Positions 26,801 through 38,800 of a DNA stretch of 64,000 nt are shown piece after piece. The notes beneath the pieces are model-generated. The model had not been told where the DNA came from. It searched no databases and worked only from the letters and a program-made list of their open reading frames with translations. The stretch is from Chaetoderma sp. LZ-2023a. Lineage: Eukaryota > Mollusca > Caudofoveata > Chaetodermatida > Chaetodermatidae. Numbering within the stretch: position 1 is the stretch's first letter; each line of letters opens with the position of its first letter. A program made the position numbers and the translations under genes. The stretch is from assembly GCA_034401795.1 (NCBI GenBank), contig CM067365.1, positions 13,373,666 to 13,437,665 of the forward strand. Direction: 5' to 3'.

Positions 26801-29800
26801 CATGCACACATTAGTCCAGTCATGCAAGATCTGCATTGGCTTCCGATTGAACAAAGAATACTGTTCAAAATTCTAAGTCTAACATATCGGTGTGTTTACG
26901 GCTCTGCGCCAGATTATCTGTCTGAGCTTGTACAGATATACAATCCTCCTCGGCAACTCAGATCTGCAGATCAAATGTTATTAGAAATTCCAAACGTTTG
27001 CACAAAAACATATGGCCACAAAACTTTCTCTTTTGCTGCTTCGTCTAACTGGAATAATTTACCATTTGATATCAAAATCTCTCCCACTCTATCCAGTTTC
27101 AAATCAAATCTCAAGACATATCTTTTTAAACAGGCTTATACATAAATATCAATTGTAAGCGCTTAGAGCATGCATTACATGCATGGATTTCAGCGCATTA
27201 TAAATGTACTATTATTATTATTATTACATTGATTTAGTTGCCATTCCGTCGGTAAAACACTCATCCTTCGGCTCAATGAGTCTGCTAGCAGATTTAACCT
27301 TCCCGGAATATGAACTGCTTTCAAGGTAATCCTGTGATCCAGGCACCAACAAAGCAGTCTCCATGTCATCATACAGAGACTGGGCGACTTCGTTCCGCCC
27401 TGGCGGTTTATGTAAGTCACAACTGTTGAGTTGTCTGAACGAATAAGAACAATCTTGCCCTGAACTTTCTGTAAGAAATGTTCCAGGCCCAGGACTACTG
27501 CTCTTAACTCCAGTAGATTGATATGTTCCTTTGACTGTTCCAGATTCCAAAGCCCTGATATCGTGGATTCTTCCAGGCAAGCTCCCCACCCCTCCATCGA
27601 TGCATCTGTATACACAGTCACCTGAGGGTGGGGAGAGGTTAGCATAACCCCCACCAAGAGATTCTCTGTGTTCAACCACCATTGCAGGTGGTGAATTAGA
27701 GGCGCCAACACTGACACGTTCGAGTCAAGCGAATCTGTACTCTGGGTCCATTGTGTCATGAGAAATAACTGGATCGGCCGCCTGCGTAAGGCGGCCTGAG
27801 GAAAGACCGGTTCCAAAGAAACCATCAACCCCAGCATTCTCAAGTAAACCCGTGCCAGGACATGACGACTGTCGCACACTGACTGAATTACTGAGATGAG
27901 TCTCTGAACTCTCTCCTGAGTAGGATAAACATATCCTGTCTCTAGATCGAAGAACATCCCCAGGTAAACAAACTTCTGGGATGGAGTCAGCTCTGATTTT
28001 TGAAAATTTATCATCCAGCCTAAATCCGTGAGAGTTTTCAAAACAATCTCCAGATTGGTCGATAAACTTTCCTGGGTGTGTGCTTTTAACAGCCAGTCGT
28101 CTATGTACGTGTGGACTGCTATGCTTCTCCGGCGGAGGTATGCTGTGATCGCAAGAACCACACGGGTGAAAACCCGAGCGGTGGAAATTCCGAAGGGTAA
28201 CACCCTGAATTCCCACTGTCTGCCCTGGAATGCAAATCTCAGGAAGCGACGGAAACTCCTCGCTATGGGAATGTGGAAATAAGCATCCTTCAAATCTATT
28301 GAAGCTGTCCACATTCCCTTCTCTAACCCCGCCAACACCGAGCGCACAGTTTCCATCTTGAAACTGGGCGTCTCTATGAACTTGTTCAACGGCTTGAGGT
28401 TGGGAATTGGTCTCCACCCTCCGGTGTTTTTCGTTACTAAGAACACGGTTGAATAGAAGCCCGGACACTTTTGTGCCGGCTGAATAGCTCCTTTTTGTAT
28501 GAGGGAATTTATCTCCTCCTCGATACACAACCGTTGATCTGGAACTCTCGGATTTGGAGTCCAGATTGACACTAGAGACAGTCGCGATGGCAGGCCTGTC
28601 ATTCAATCGGGATGATGCCCGACTGAAAGCCATTGCAAGACTAAACGGTCCTGAGTCAACCGTTCCCACTCTTGCGTGTGGTCGGCCAGCCGGCCTCCCA
28701 CCGGTCCACCTAGGGAGAGAGGTGGACATAAGGAGTGCAAGAGTGGCACTGTCTCCTTCGCCAGAAACACCGGAGTGGTTCTCACCATGGTAACCGGCCC
28801 ATCAGGCACGATTACCACGACCAGATCCTCGCGTGCCACGCCCAGCAACGCGCGCACCTCGGTGCATGGGTGGCTGCCTGGCTGACTGCGCCCCCCTCAC
28901 TGCTGGCCGAATCGCACGCGGCCTAGGCCGACGCTGCGATGGTGGGTGGCCTCTGACTTGGCCACCTCCACCTCGAGCCTGTAGGGGACGATACGCAGGG
29001 GGTGCGGCGCGAACGCGCTCCCGACAGAGCACTTCAAACTGCTCGCGCAGCGCCCTCTGGTTGTTGACCAGAGTAACCGTCTCCTGGAGGTGCCTACATC
29101 CCTCACCTCCAAAGAGACCAGGACCTGTCATAGGCGTACGCAGTAGCCTATTATACAGGTCCTGGGACGGGCACAGATTGTCCAAGGCAAGTGCGCCTCG
29201 CCCGGACACTCCTGGTCACCGCCCGAGTCATGCAGTCCAGAGCCAGGTTGATACCATCCTGGATGGCTCTCTGGACTGTGACCGGGCTTGGCTGGCGCGA
29301 TGCGGATGCTGTTACTACCCCCTGTAACAGCTGGGAGACGTGGGACAGAGCGGCAATCGAAGCTCTCCCACTCTCCTCCGCATCACGCAACGCGGTATTG
29401 GCCGAACGCAACGCGTTCGAACACAAGACTCCCGTGTCAGAATGGGAGCCTGGCCGCGCATCTTCACCCAAAGCCGCGCGCTCATCCACGCTTGGCTTGG
29501 GTACCACACCGTACCTCTGGTAATTCAGGGGCACGATCCGGCAACGCCTGGCCACCTCGTGAGGGGCCTTCGCGAGACGCCCATTCGCCTTGATGGACGT
29601 CTCCGCCGCCTCGAACATGTCAACGACATGCTCTGCCAGCGGCAGAGATTGCATTGCGCTAGCAGTAGCCTTATCAGCTAACCACGGCCTGTGGTCACGC
29701 TGGCTAGCCGACTGCTCCACGGGCAGATCTGGCCTAACACTTACCAGCCACTGGCAAGCGTCCGACCAATCCTCTTCCGTGGCTAGCTGCGAGTGCTCTA

Positions 29801-32800
29801 CAAGACGGGGGCCTTCGTCTTCCTCCTGAGCGCAAGCAGCAGAGCTTGACGGCGGATAAACTGATACCCCTGGCAAGCCAGGGAAAGCAGGCGGGCCCGA
29901 AAGAACAGGCATGCTAAATTGACTGGCTTGACCAGGAGCAGGCGCCGTGGTAGAGCGCGGGGCAAATACCACCCCACCACGGCCCCGGCCAGCACCAGCG
30001 ATACACTCGGCAAGCCGAGGTATGCGGTATAGCTGGCCATCAGCATCGGCCAGGGCCACCTTCTGCGCCGTGAACTCTACTCCTGCGTGAGTAGAGCCAT
30101 GGAATATGTCGCCTGTATTCCCCGCGAGGGGTGCACAGACGTCATAATCCATGGTCACGTCCCCAGAAGGCGACCCTAACAGGCAATCCTCTTCCTCCTC
30201 CTGGCCAGAAAGATTAGACTCCGGGTCAGCAAAGAGAGCTAACCCGGACGGGCCAGGAAAGGTGCCATAGGAGGTACCTGGCACCTGCGGCGTGCAGATA
30301 CACCTGGACTGATAAGCAGCACGCGGGTTCCAGCGACAGCCGTCCACGACCCCTCGGCGCGGCACCAAGTCTGCTGCCAGGGTCGTGGATCGCCCCCACT
30401 AATGGGGCCACCTCTGAATCGTCGAACAACGGAACCGGCCTACGGAAAGGTGATTCAGAGGTGGGGATTACCTGCTCTGAAGCAGACGCCGAGGACGACA
30501 AAGGATTTGGTCCAGGAAGCATGCCACGTAGCAACTCTGGAACCAAATCCTTTATCGTCCTCTTCATCTCTCCCAACATCTCAGACCGGAAGGCCTCCAT
30601 GTCCACTGCGGACGAGGCCTTCCTCTTACCCTTCTTACCTACACCCTCTCTCTTCAGCTTCCTCTCCTCTCCCACTACCTTGTCCCTCGCCTGCAAACAC
30701 AGAAACTCGGACATTAAGTCGCCCCCCCCCCCCAATGCTTGCATACCTCACACTTAAGCAATGGCCCACAGGGACTACAACCAAAGCAAAGGTGAGGCAC
30801 AAATCTATCTTTCAGGAAGCGTCCACAGGACGAACAACTAGGTCTCTGAAACAGGACAAAGGACGGGGACAATGAGTAATTTCGTTACGGTTAGAAACTC
30901 AAAACCAAACTAAAAGAGAGGGAAATGATCATAAAGATCAATAATTGAATAAAACCAGCGTTGGACAAAACTTTAATTGTTAATAAATAGCAAGGCTGAT
31001 TATGACATCATGATCCCATGACAGAAATTAAATCGATCCGAACCAACAACAAGGTGTGCGGACGAATTGTATACATAACCAGAACATGTTAGAATGGTTA
31101 TTCAGACTACACAACCATCAGATACACAACGATAACAATGGCAATTACAGTTAATTTTCTTTAAATAATTAATCTCACCTCATATCATTACTCAGATACC
31201 TGATACCTTGTATAAACAAACCATCCAACGTGATGAACTGGAGCACTCCACCAACTGTACGCCTCTTAACTCTCTCCACCTTCAGGGGAAGGAATTGGAT
31301 CAAGAGGGCAAAGTGAGAAGACCTTTATACTAGGCCTCCGACTCACTGGACATAAAAATCTTGGTTAGATAACCTAACAGTATTAGTAGGAAATGGAACC
31401 TTGGTGGAGAGAAACAAACCCTCAGATGCTGTGATGTCCATTACATATCATAACCGATATCTGTGGACATAAACACAGAGAGAGATTAGTCTTATATAGC
31501 ACCATGTTGAAATAAAACAACTAAAACAGGCGCTTATCACGGTAACCGCGAGTCCTGGAAACACATTACACCGGGGAAAACTCGCTAGAATATATTAGAA
31601 ATCACCTGATAAAAGGATCCTGCGCCCTCCTCTGGCGAAGCCACTTTATCCGACATGTCCAGGTACTATCCTTCTAATATATTCACTCTCTTAAGACTAT
31701 AAAATGCGTTGATAACAGTGAAAGTTGAAAAAAACACAAAAACCTGTGTTCTCTCTGCCAATAAATTGGCAAAGAGGAAGTAGTAGTCGGCGCATGCGCG
31801 GTGGTGGGGCTGGCATCTGCCGGACTACCCTCTGTCTACCTGCCCAGTAGGGGCACCTAACTGTTTTTATTCTGAGTGTTTATTGAGTGAACGCCGATAT
31901 TTAGCAATATCAAAAGTATTAGGGAGGTAAGTATACTCTTGAAGTGAAAAGCAGCAACAGTTTGCGGTCAAATTATTTTCAAAATATTAAACATCTTTCC
32001 AGTCTAGTTCCACTGCTAATGAAAGTGTATTATTAGTAATGAATGGGTGGAAAATATACATTTCTTTTTTCATGAATTACCTTAATGTCTGACACTGTCG
32101 CTATTGATTTTGCGTTGAATGCCTCCAATAACGTATCCTGAAACAGACAGTAACTATGGTATCAGTCTTGCGCTAACTGCAGAGATCTATATGGACAACA
32201 CCTAGGGACAGTGGTTTTCCATTTCAACCATTGCCATTTTCCATTTCACAAAATTGCCGATTCCAATTCACAAACATATATTATTTAATCTGCATGTATA
32301 CAACAGAGTCAATGAAACAGTCAAATTTGTGTTGTGCATCGTGTTATCAGACAAGTATATATCAACAAGGCGGGTATTGGACAAATCTGTCCATGTGTTG
32401 ATTAAGGGACAGATGAAAACTATCTATATGTATACAGCTTTCCTATAACATGAGCTTTAACTATTTCACCACTAGCGTTGTTCCAATTAATCGATTTGAT
32501 CGATGATTGATTGGTTTGCATGTCCAACCAACAGATCGAGCATGATTTCAGAAATCGGTTTTGACTGCTTATAAATTTACTGATATTAAAACGGGCAGAA
32601 GATGCTTCTTTTTTTTTGGAAATACCATTTTAATTTCATTTTTACAACTACATGTATATAATATAGTAATTCTCCATACGAGTCCATAGTCTAAGACATT
32701 AACCTTCACAACACTGAAATAGTATGCTAATGTCAAAACCACCATACCAATAACCTGTTGAATATTTTAAAACTTATTTGACTGGAAGCTGTTGCTGCCT

Positions 32801-35800
32801 AAGGCAGCAACAGCTTCGAATCAAATTAGTTTTAAAATTTTCAACAGATTATTTCTTAAATTATTACGTTAAATATCCATGAACATGCAATAACTATTGC
32901 ATTCAAAATTTCAGAATGGGTAAAAGTGAGAAAATGATCAATTATTAATTGATCATCAGTTAGTATGTAAAACCAATCATCGATCACAAAAATAGTACCA
33001 ATTCCCAACACTATTCACCACTAGAGAACCACTATCATACAATAAACACAATCCCATGCAAAAACAGTCTGCTGGCCAATCTGGGAATAAATTAGCAGTG
33101 ACTGTAAGTTATTACTACCTAAGCCTGATTTGGAAGGACGACCACAGATTTGTAAATCATATGGAGTTATCCCCCCTTAATACTTGTGACTGCTGTTTAA
33201 TCAAACCTCCGGCATTGTGTGAAATTTGTTAAACTGTGACACCGAGTATGCCCTGATGTAGTCTCCCATCTCTTCTCGAGTGGCGATCGCTCGCTTCACT
33301 AACCACTGGAAATAGACAATAAACACAAAATATAATCACAACCCATACATAGTTGCGCAAAACTCTAGGCCAAAAGTTGAATAGTTAACCTATATCTATA
33401 TAAAAAATTTTTTTTTTACTGATTTTGGGAAATGGACAATTACAGGCCAAGAAGATTATTTTTTGACAATTTACCACCAGAATAGCTGACTCGATAACCT
33501 TTGTCTGCAAATGGGCATTCAATGATAAAATATTTTGACTTTCTTAGCTACATTTGTACAATGTAAATTTGAATAATAATGTGCTAATACATATGTGTAA
33601 ACACAGCTTTCAGTCAAACACCTGCTCTCGTATATATGGCATTGATTTGAAAGGAGTAATCTGAAAACTCAGCTTGAAATGGGTTAATTAAATATAATTA
33701 CACAACCACTATATTGCTGGATTTAAAAAGTAGTTCTGAATACTAAAGATTCAGATTATTACAATGTAAGTAATAATCAATCATCTAATTTTCCCATGGA
33801 CACAACAAGTAGCTTATATCATACGTGTATTTTTTAGCTCAGTGTCAATAATACATTCGCCTCACAATCCGCAATCATACATGTATATGTATGACATGTA
33901 TAAGTAATTCATAGCAAATTTGCTTGAATTCTGCAAACTTTGAAGATCTGCCCCCACCTTATATTACCCCACTCACTCACCCCGGAAGTGGAGCCTAATG
34001 TAACCACTGTCTCGCAACCATAATCATATGGGTAACTAATGTACCAAACTTGGTTGAATGTCGCCGATTTGAGACCACTGTGCAAGAGGTCAGTTTTGGC
34101 AAGCTTGACCATTAAAGGGTTACCACAGTCTATTAACCACAGTCTTAAAGAACCATCATTGTTTGACAAAGATGTGGACGCAGCTCTCTCTCTCTCTACC
34201 TCCCTCCCTCCATCTATCTATCTCTCTCTCTCTCTCTCAAGGAGATTTGACAGTAGTAGGTAATAACAACAAGTGTGACACAGAATATACAGAGCTCTAT
34301 TGTTGTCAGAAGTGTCAATGATTTGAAAAACCAACTGATTTAACTGTCTGACTGCTACGTTTTTGCAGATGACATATTCAAAGGGTTATATTTCTTAATC
34401 TACTAAATATTTTGAAAACGATTTGACTGAAAGTTTTTTTCAGTCAAATGGTTTCCAAAAAATTCAGCAAATCAGGTTTTTGCTCATTGAAATTATTGTT
34501 TTGTTGCTTGTAGCAGCGAGACAGCTAAATTTATAGAATTTGAGAGTTGTACATGTAATTAACAATGAAACATTAACATGAATGATAGAAGCTTGAAAAT
34601 AATAAACCTGAACAACAGGATAGATATGGATGAAGTCCAAGCCTTGGATCTGATGCGGTTCTATGCGATGCGGACATTTCATCTTCGGCAATACTTTTAC
34701 TATCTTCTCAGTTAACGCACTGAAATGGCAATAAACAGTAATACCTGCTCATTAACTACACTACATGGCATTTGGAACAGTAATACCTGCTCATTATCTA
34801 CACTACATGGCATTTGGAACAGTAATACCTGCTCATTATCTACACTACATGGCATTTGGAACAGTAATACCTGCTCATTATCTACACTACATGGCATTTG
34901 GAACAGTAATACCTGCTCATTATCTACTTTGTACACTACAGGGTCTGGCATTTGGAACAGTAATACCTACTCATTATCTACACTACATGGCATTTGGAAC
35001 AGTAATACCTGCTCATTATCTACACTACATGTACCTGGCATTTGGAACAGTAACACCTGGTCATTATCTACACAGTAACACCTGCCCATTATCTACACAG
35101 TAACACCTGCCCATTATCTACACAGTAACACCTGCTCATTATCTCCACAGTAACACCTGCTCATTATCTACACAGTAACACCTGCTCATTATCTACACAG
35201 TAACACCTGCTCATTATCTACACCGTAACACCTGCTCATTATCTACACAGTAACACCTACACATTATCTACACAGTAACACCTGCTCGTTATCTACAGTA
35301 ACACCTGCTCATTATCTACACAGTAACACCTGGTCATTATCTACACAGTAACACTGGCTCATTATCTACACTACATGTACCTGGCATTTGCAAAAGTATC
35401 ACCTGGCCATTATCTACACAGTAACACCTGCTCATTATCTACACAGTAACACCTGGTCATTATCTACACAGTAACGCCTGGTTATTATCTACACAGTAAC
35501 ACCTGATCATTATCTACACAGTAACACCTGCTCATTATCTACACAGTAACACCTGCTCACTATCTACACAGTAACACTTGCTCATTATCTACACAGTAAC
35601 ACCTGGTCATTATCTACACAGTAACACCTGGTTATTATCTACACAGTAACACCTGCTCATTATCTACACAGTAACACCTGCTCATTATCTACAGTAACAC
35701 CAGCTCATTATCTACACAGTAACACTGGCTCATTATCTACACAGTAACACCTGGTTATTATCTACACAGTAACGCCTGGTTATTATCTACACAGTAACAC

Positions 35801-38800
35801 CTGCTCATTATCTACACAGTAACACCTGCTCATTATCTACACAGTAACACCGGCTCATTATCTACACAGTAACACTGGCTCATTAGCTACACTACATGTA
35901 CCTGGCATTTGCAAAAGTATCACCTGGCCACTATCTACACAGTAACACCTGCTCATTATCTACACAGTAACACCTGGTCATTATCTACACAGTAACGCTA
36001 GGTTATTATCTACACAGTAACACCTGCTCATTATCTACACAGTAACACCTGCTCACTATCTACACAGTAACACTGGCTCATTATCTACACTACATGTACC
36101 TGGCATCTGGAACAGTAACAGCTGCTCATTATTTACTCAGTAACACCTGCTCATTATCTACACAGTAACACCTGCTCATTATCTACACAGTAACACCGGC
36201 TCATTATCTACACTACATGTACCTGGCATCTGGAACAGTAACAGCTGCTCATTATTTACTCAGTAACACCTGCTCATTATCTACACAGTAACACCTGCTC
36301 ATTATCTACACAGTAACACCTGCTCATTATCTACACTACCTGGCATTTTGAGCTAACAGACAATAGTTTCAGAGATCTTTCTTTTGAGGGTATATACCCC
36401 AAAAAACCAACTTGAGATCCCCAAAAGTATCGGCAGTGGGTCCCAAGGGATCGCTAAAAATTTTGTGTGATTGTTAATGTAGCTACTAATTAGCATTATA
36501 GTTCTTCGCACGAAATTATCTAGAAAATTTAGTATGGACCTTTTATGAGAATTACTCTTTAATTTTAACATGGATAAGAAATTCTGCATGGGAATGCCAG
36601 ACATGCCAGATTCCAGTTCGGGAGGCCCATATTCCAGCTTGGGACCACTCAGTAACACCTGCTCATTATCTACACAGTAACACCTGCTCATTATCTACAC
36701 AGTACCATCTGCTCATTATCTACACTACATGTACTTGGCATTTGGAACAGTAACACCTGCTCATTATCTACACCATAACCAGTGTTGCCAACAACATCTG
36801 ATTTTTGGGGGTCCCAAGGACCCCACACTATCAGATTTGGGGGTCCCACTGTAAAATCTGGGGGTCCCATGGGGCCCTCATCTGAAATATTGATCTAATT
36901 ATAAAGCACTTTATTAAACATGTTGAAAGCACTAGGTATGACATTGTGTAAATAATGTTAATTTGTATATAGAGAATATTAACTATGCATAGTTTATTAA
37001 CCTTTAGCGCTTAACACTTTTGGCCACTATTGTAGATCACCAAAATACCTATTTTTGAAAGTTTAACACTGGAATGACTGGCTTTAAACAGTGCCAGTCA
37101 TTCCAGTGGTAAATTTTCAAAAATATGTATTCTGTGATCTACAATCGTGGCTAAAATTGATATATTGAAATGGCCATTGTATATTTAACTAATGACATTT
37201 GAACTGCATATCAATAAACAATAACTTAAAGCACTGTACTTGTTTGTTGTCTGATAAACCAACCTACATTGACAACCTTGTATGATTAACATTTCCAAAG
37301 ACCACTATATTAGTAATTAGCTAAGACCACTGCATTAGTTTTTCTATAAAACCATAACTTGACTTTGGACGAATTGAAAAATTACGAGTACCTGTGGCGA
37401 GTTTGCACAAGGACGACTTAACCTACTTCGATATAATGCGCACGTATTTTTTTATAATGTAACTGGAATGACTAAATATAGTGGAATACATAGGCTAAGA
37501 TCAGACAAAATAATAATTTATCAAAGATAATCTGTATAAATCAGATTAAAATGCGTAATTAGTGAAAATATATCAGCCAACAAACTGATATGTCTAATTC
37601 ATAGGGAGTAACTATGTAACGCGATTGCTGATTGGTTGAAGCATAGATAACGCATTAGCGTGTATCCAATAAGGACGCTTGTATCAGGGAGCTTTGAGCT
37701 ATACGCTGTTTGGAAAAATTACGATATCGTTGAACATCGTTGCTGGGATGAGCTTTTGAGTTGAGAAATTGGGAACACCTAACGATCGAGTATTGTTAAA
37801 CATTATAAACACTAATCCATCAGTCAATCAATCAGCCGCTATTGCTAAATAAAAGACGGCTTATAGCGCTTATTGATACGGTTATTCAAACAGCAATACA
37901 CAGACACCGCCGCTAATCCGTCAAATGACCATTCAAATGTAAAAGATATCACAATATCTTCCATATATTCCTTCATCCATTTAGATACTTTGATAAGTAA
38001 ATGGAAAAACATATTTTGGCTGTAGTCGTTGCTGCTTTGGGCAAGTAGGCATGCGCAAATTAATTTCAAAATATTTAGCATATTAGTTATAACAACTTTG
38101 TGATCTGTCCAATGTTCTGAGATGTGAAATGATTAAGACGCCCAGACACATATGTATATGCTTGATCAGTTGTATTGGATTTCTCAAGCATGAGTTCCTC
38201 TAGAGGGAGATTCCGCTGTTATCCAATCAAATACTGACGCGTCACACTGACGTTTAGCACAAACGACAGAAACATGGCGGGTATTTTTTGCAATTTGTAG
38301 GCCAAACAAGGCGACTAACATCGGGCTTGTAAACTCATTATTTATCAAAATTAGATCAAATAGAATACTAAGGATGATTTGGGGATTGTGTTTACAATTA
38401 AATGTGGTGGTTGAATCTGATTTATGGGCATTAACAACTTTGAGCTGTGCAAGAAAACATACAACAAATCATAGTCTTAAACAACACAGTAAGTTCGTTT
38501 TTATCGAACACACAATGCATTAGGTATATTTCTTGAAGTAAAAACATGCACAAATAAATATACACACACGATAATATAATCGATAATTAAGCACACGCAA
38601 AGTTACCAGTTTCTGTTACACTTTTTCACTGCGTCCCTCGAGCGTCCGCGAGGACGCTCAGGGTTAATTTTTATGCGTCCCTCTGCCATTTTTATGCGTA
38701 TATACGCGCAAAAGGACGCATAAGGGCAACTCTGACCATAACACCTGCTCATTATTTATGAGAATTACTCTTTAATTTTAACATGGATAAGAAAATCTGC

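Larger units (their letters stand above)
24334..31950 (-). mobile_element. DIRS-like retrotransposon B (near full length, 7.6 kb, LINE inside)
   Basis: A complete DIRS architecture on the minus strand: right terminal repeat, gag exon 1, intron, gag exon 2, RT-RNase H, tyrosine recombinase, internal complementary region, left terminal repeat. The ends are fixed by comparing the terminal repeats with the internal complementary region. It is inserted in the 10.3-kb CCDC93 intron in sense orientation. A 0.56-kb LINE 3' fragment interrupts it at about 26,665-27,229. Multiple lesions (gag frameshifts, a stop before RT, the LINE) make it inactive. Confidence 0.95.

Noticed and set aside
27725..28729. 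334-codon minus-strand ORF in DIRS B
   Set aside because: Out-of-frame shadow of the RT; no motifs of its own.
28676..29681. Plus-strand ORFs (up to 164 codons) opposite DIRS B gag
   Set aside because: Antisense shadows; the same positions on the minus strand match gag of A and C.
34712..35103. Repetitive ORFs encoding [17 protein letters not shown] or [16 protein letters not shown] repeats
   Set aside because: Translation of a 42-bp minisatellite in several frames and both strands; no coding evidence.
34735..36350. CRISPR-like array
   Set aside because: Units are contiguous without spacers, in a eukaryotic intron; it is a minisatellite.
38262..38310. ATGGCGGGTATTTTTTGC as a start of CCDC93 exon 1 or another gene
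   Set aside because: Wrong strand for CCDC93, stops after a few codons, and lies inside the hAT-type element.
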